From contig WPIO01000024.1 in NCBI GenBank assembly GCA_009760855.2, forward strand, positions 2,517,001 to 2,581,000: 64,000 nucleotides of DNA, written 5' to 3'. Below, piece by piece: positions 63,600 through 64,000 of the stretch. Under the pieces are notes generated by a model. That model did no database searches. It worked only from the letters and a program-made list of their open reading frames with translations, and was not told the DNA's origin. The stretch's first letter is position 1, and the number at the start of each line of letters is the position of its first letter. This DNA comes from Cristatella mucedo (lineage: Eukaryota; Bryozoa; Phylactolaemata; Cristatellidae). The translations under genes and the position numbers were made by a program.

Positions 63600-64000
63600 A
63601 AGAGCTAATTTTGACGACTCGACAGACAGGATTGAAAGCGCCAGAACTACCGTTCGCTGTCCGCCGTATTCCTATTACTTACAAATACCAATATTGTAAA
63701 AAATGCGTCACTGACTATTTGGTCATATTTTCCACTGCATTAAATATCTTCGAGGATTGCTGAAGTGTTGGCATGCTAAATTGGCCACGCTATGACGGTG
63801 CGCTTATTAGCATTTATTAATATGTCATTGTAAATAGCCAGGTATGTCATAATCTAAGGTCTAAAAAAGCAATCGCTAGTCGTGGCTGTTCGGTTGTGCA
63901 CTCCGATTGGTGCTGAGCCGATCGATTCCAACTGGTTACTAATTAGTTAATTAGTTATTAGACCCTGTAGCTGTCGAACATACTGCCCAGCTGTAGCCTG
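63600..64000. other. Right edge, nothing recognised
   Basis: AT-rich DNA, possibly intron of the minus-strand gene whose exon lies at 63319-63567. Confidence 0.35.

Noticed and set aside
1-64000. CRISPR array, bacterial operon or phage-type system
   Set aside because: No spaced direct repeats or bacterial gene organisation exist; introns and LINEs show an animal genome.

Overview
This window is nuclear DNA of an animal. Four things show this: spliced genes with GT-AG introns, a eukaryotic tRNA-Glu gene without an encoded CCA, many CR1/L2-type non-LTR retrotransposons (LINEs) with tRNA-derived SINEs, and abundant microsatellites. The species cannot be read from the sequence. The transposon mix suggests an invertebrate, but that is inference.

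Four cellular loci can be named. (1) A single-exon, intact four-pass membrane protein at 9556-10104 (+) closely resembles MOSMO, a negative regulator of Hedgehog signalling. (2) ZCCHC9, a four-CCHC-knuckle nucleolar protein, lies on the minus strand over 13 kb (27335 to 14078). It has four coding exons whose splice phases all fit, giving 233 aa, and its introns are full of transposons. (3) A tRNA-Glu(CTC) gene at 27596-27667 (+) sits about 260 bp upstream of the ZCCHC9 start codon. (4) CKS1, the cyclin-dependent kinase regulatory subunit, has three exons at 41458-43346 (+) giving 81 aa. Its phosphate pocket is conserved but one hinge proline is replaced by lysine. At the right end, two convergent exon-like open frames (62805-63065 + and about 63319-63565 -) look like real but unrecognised genes.

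The rest is largely mobile DNA. LINE family A ends in a conserved hairpin followed by (ATT)n and occurs more than 20 times; one copy has an open 400-residue reverse transcriptase frame. LINE family B ends in ACAT-type repeats; one copy of about 2.3 kb has a stop codon beside the PQG motif. A tRNA-derived SINE (SINE1, about nine copies) ends in the same hairpin as LINE A, so it probably uses LINE A's reverse transcriptase. A second tRNA-like SINE family (SINE2) is also present. Other elements are a solo-LTR-like element of 1335 bp with a 4-bp target duplication, a decayed gag-PR-RT-IN LTR retrotransposon arranged as three LTRs in tandem, and a 199-bp hAT miniature element with strong resemblance to the SPIN family, which is known for horizontal transfer between animals.

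Layout: 1-5 kb microsatellites and a GC/CpG-rich block; 5-9.2 kb LINE A with the solo LTR inside; 9.2-10.1 kb MOSMO; 11.5-13.4 kb LINE debris; 14-27.4 kb ZCCHC9; 27.6 kb tRNA; 27.8-34.9 kb LINE/SINE debris; 34.9-39.3 kb LTR element; 39.3-41 kb inverted LINE A and a SINE; 41.4-43.4 kb CKS1; 43.9 kb SPIN-like element; 44-54 kb mostly unassigned DNA with LINE fragments; 54.3-56.7 kb LINE B; 56.7-62.7 kb LINE A copies; 62.8-63.6 kb two unknown exons.
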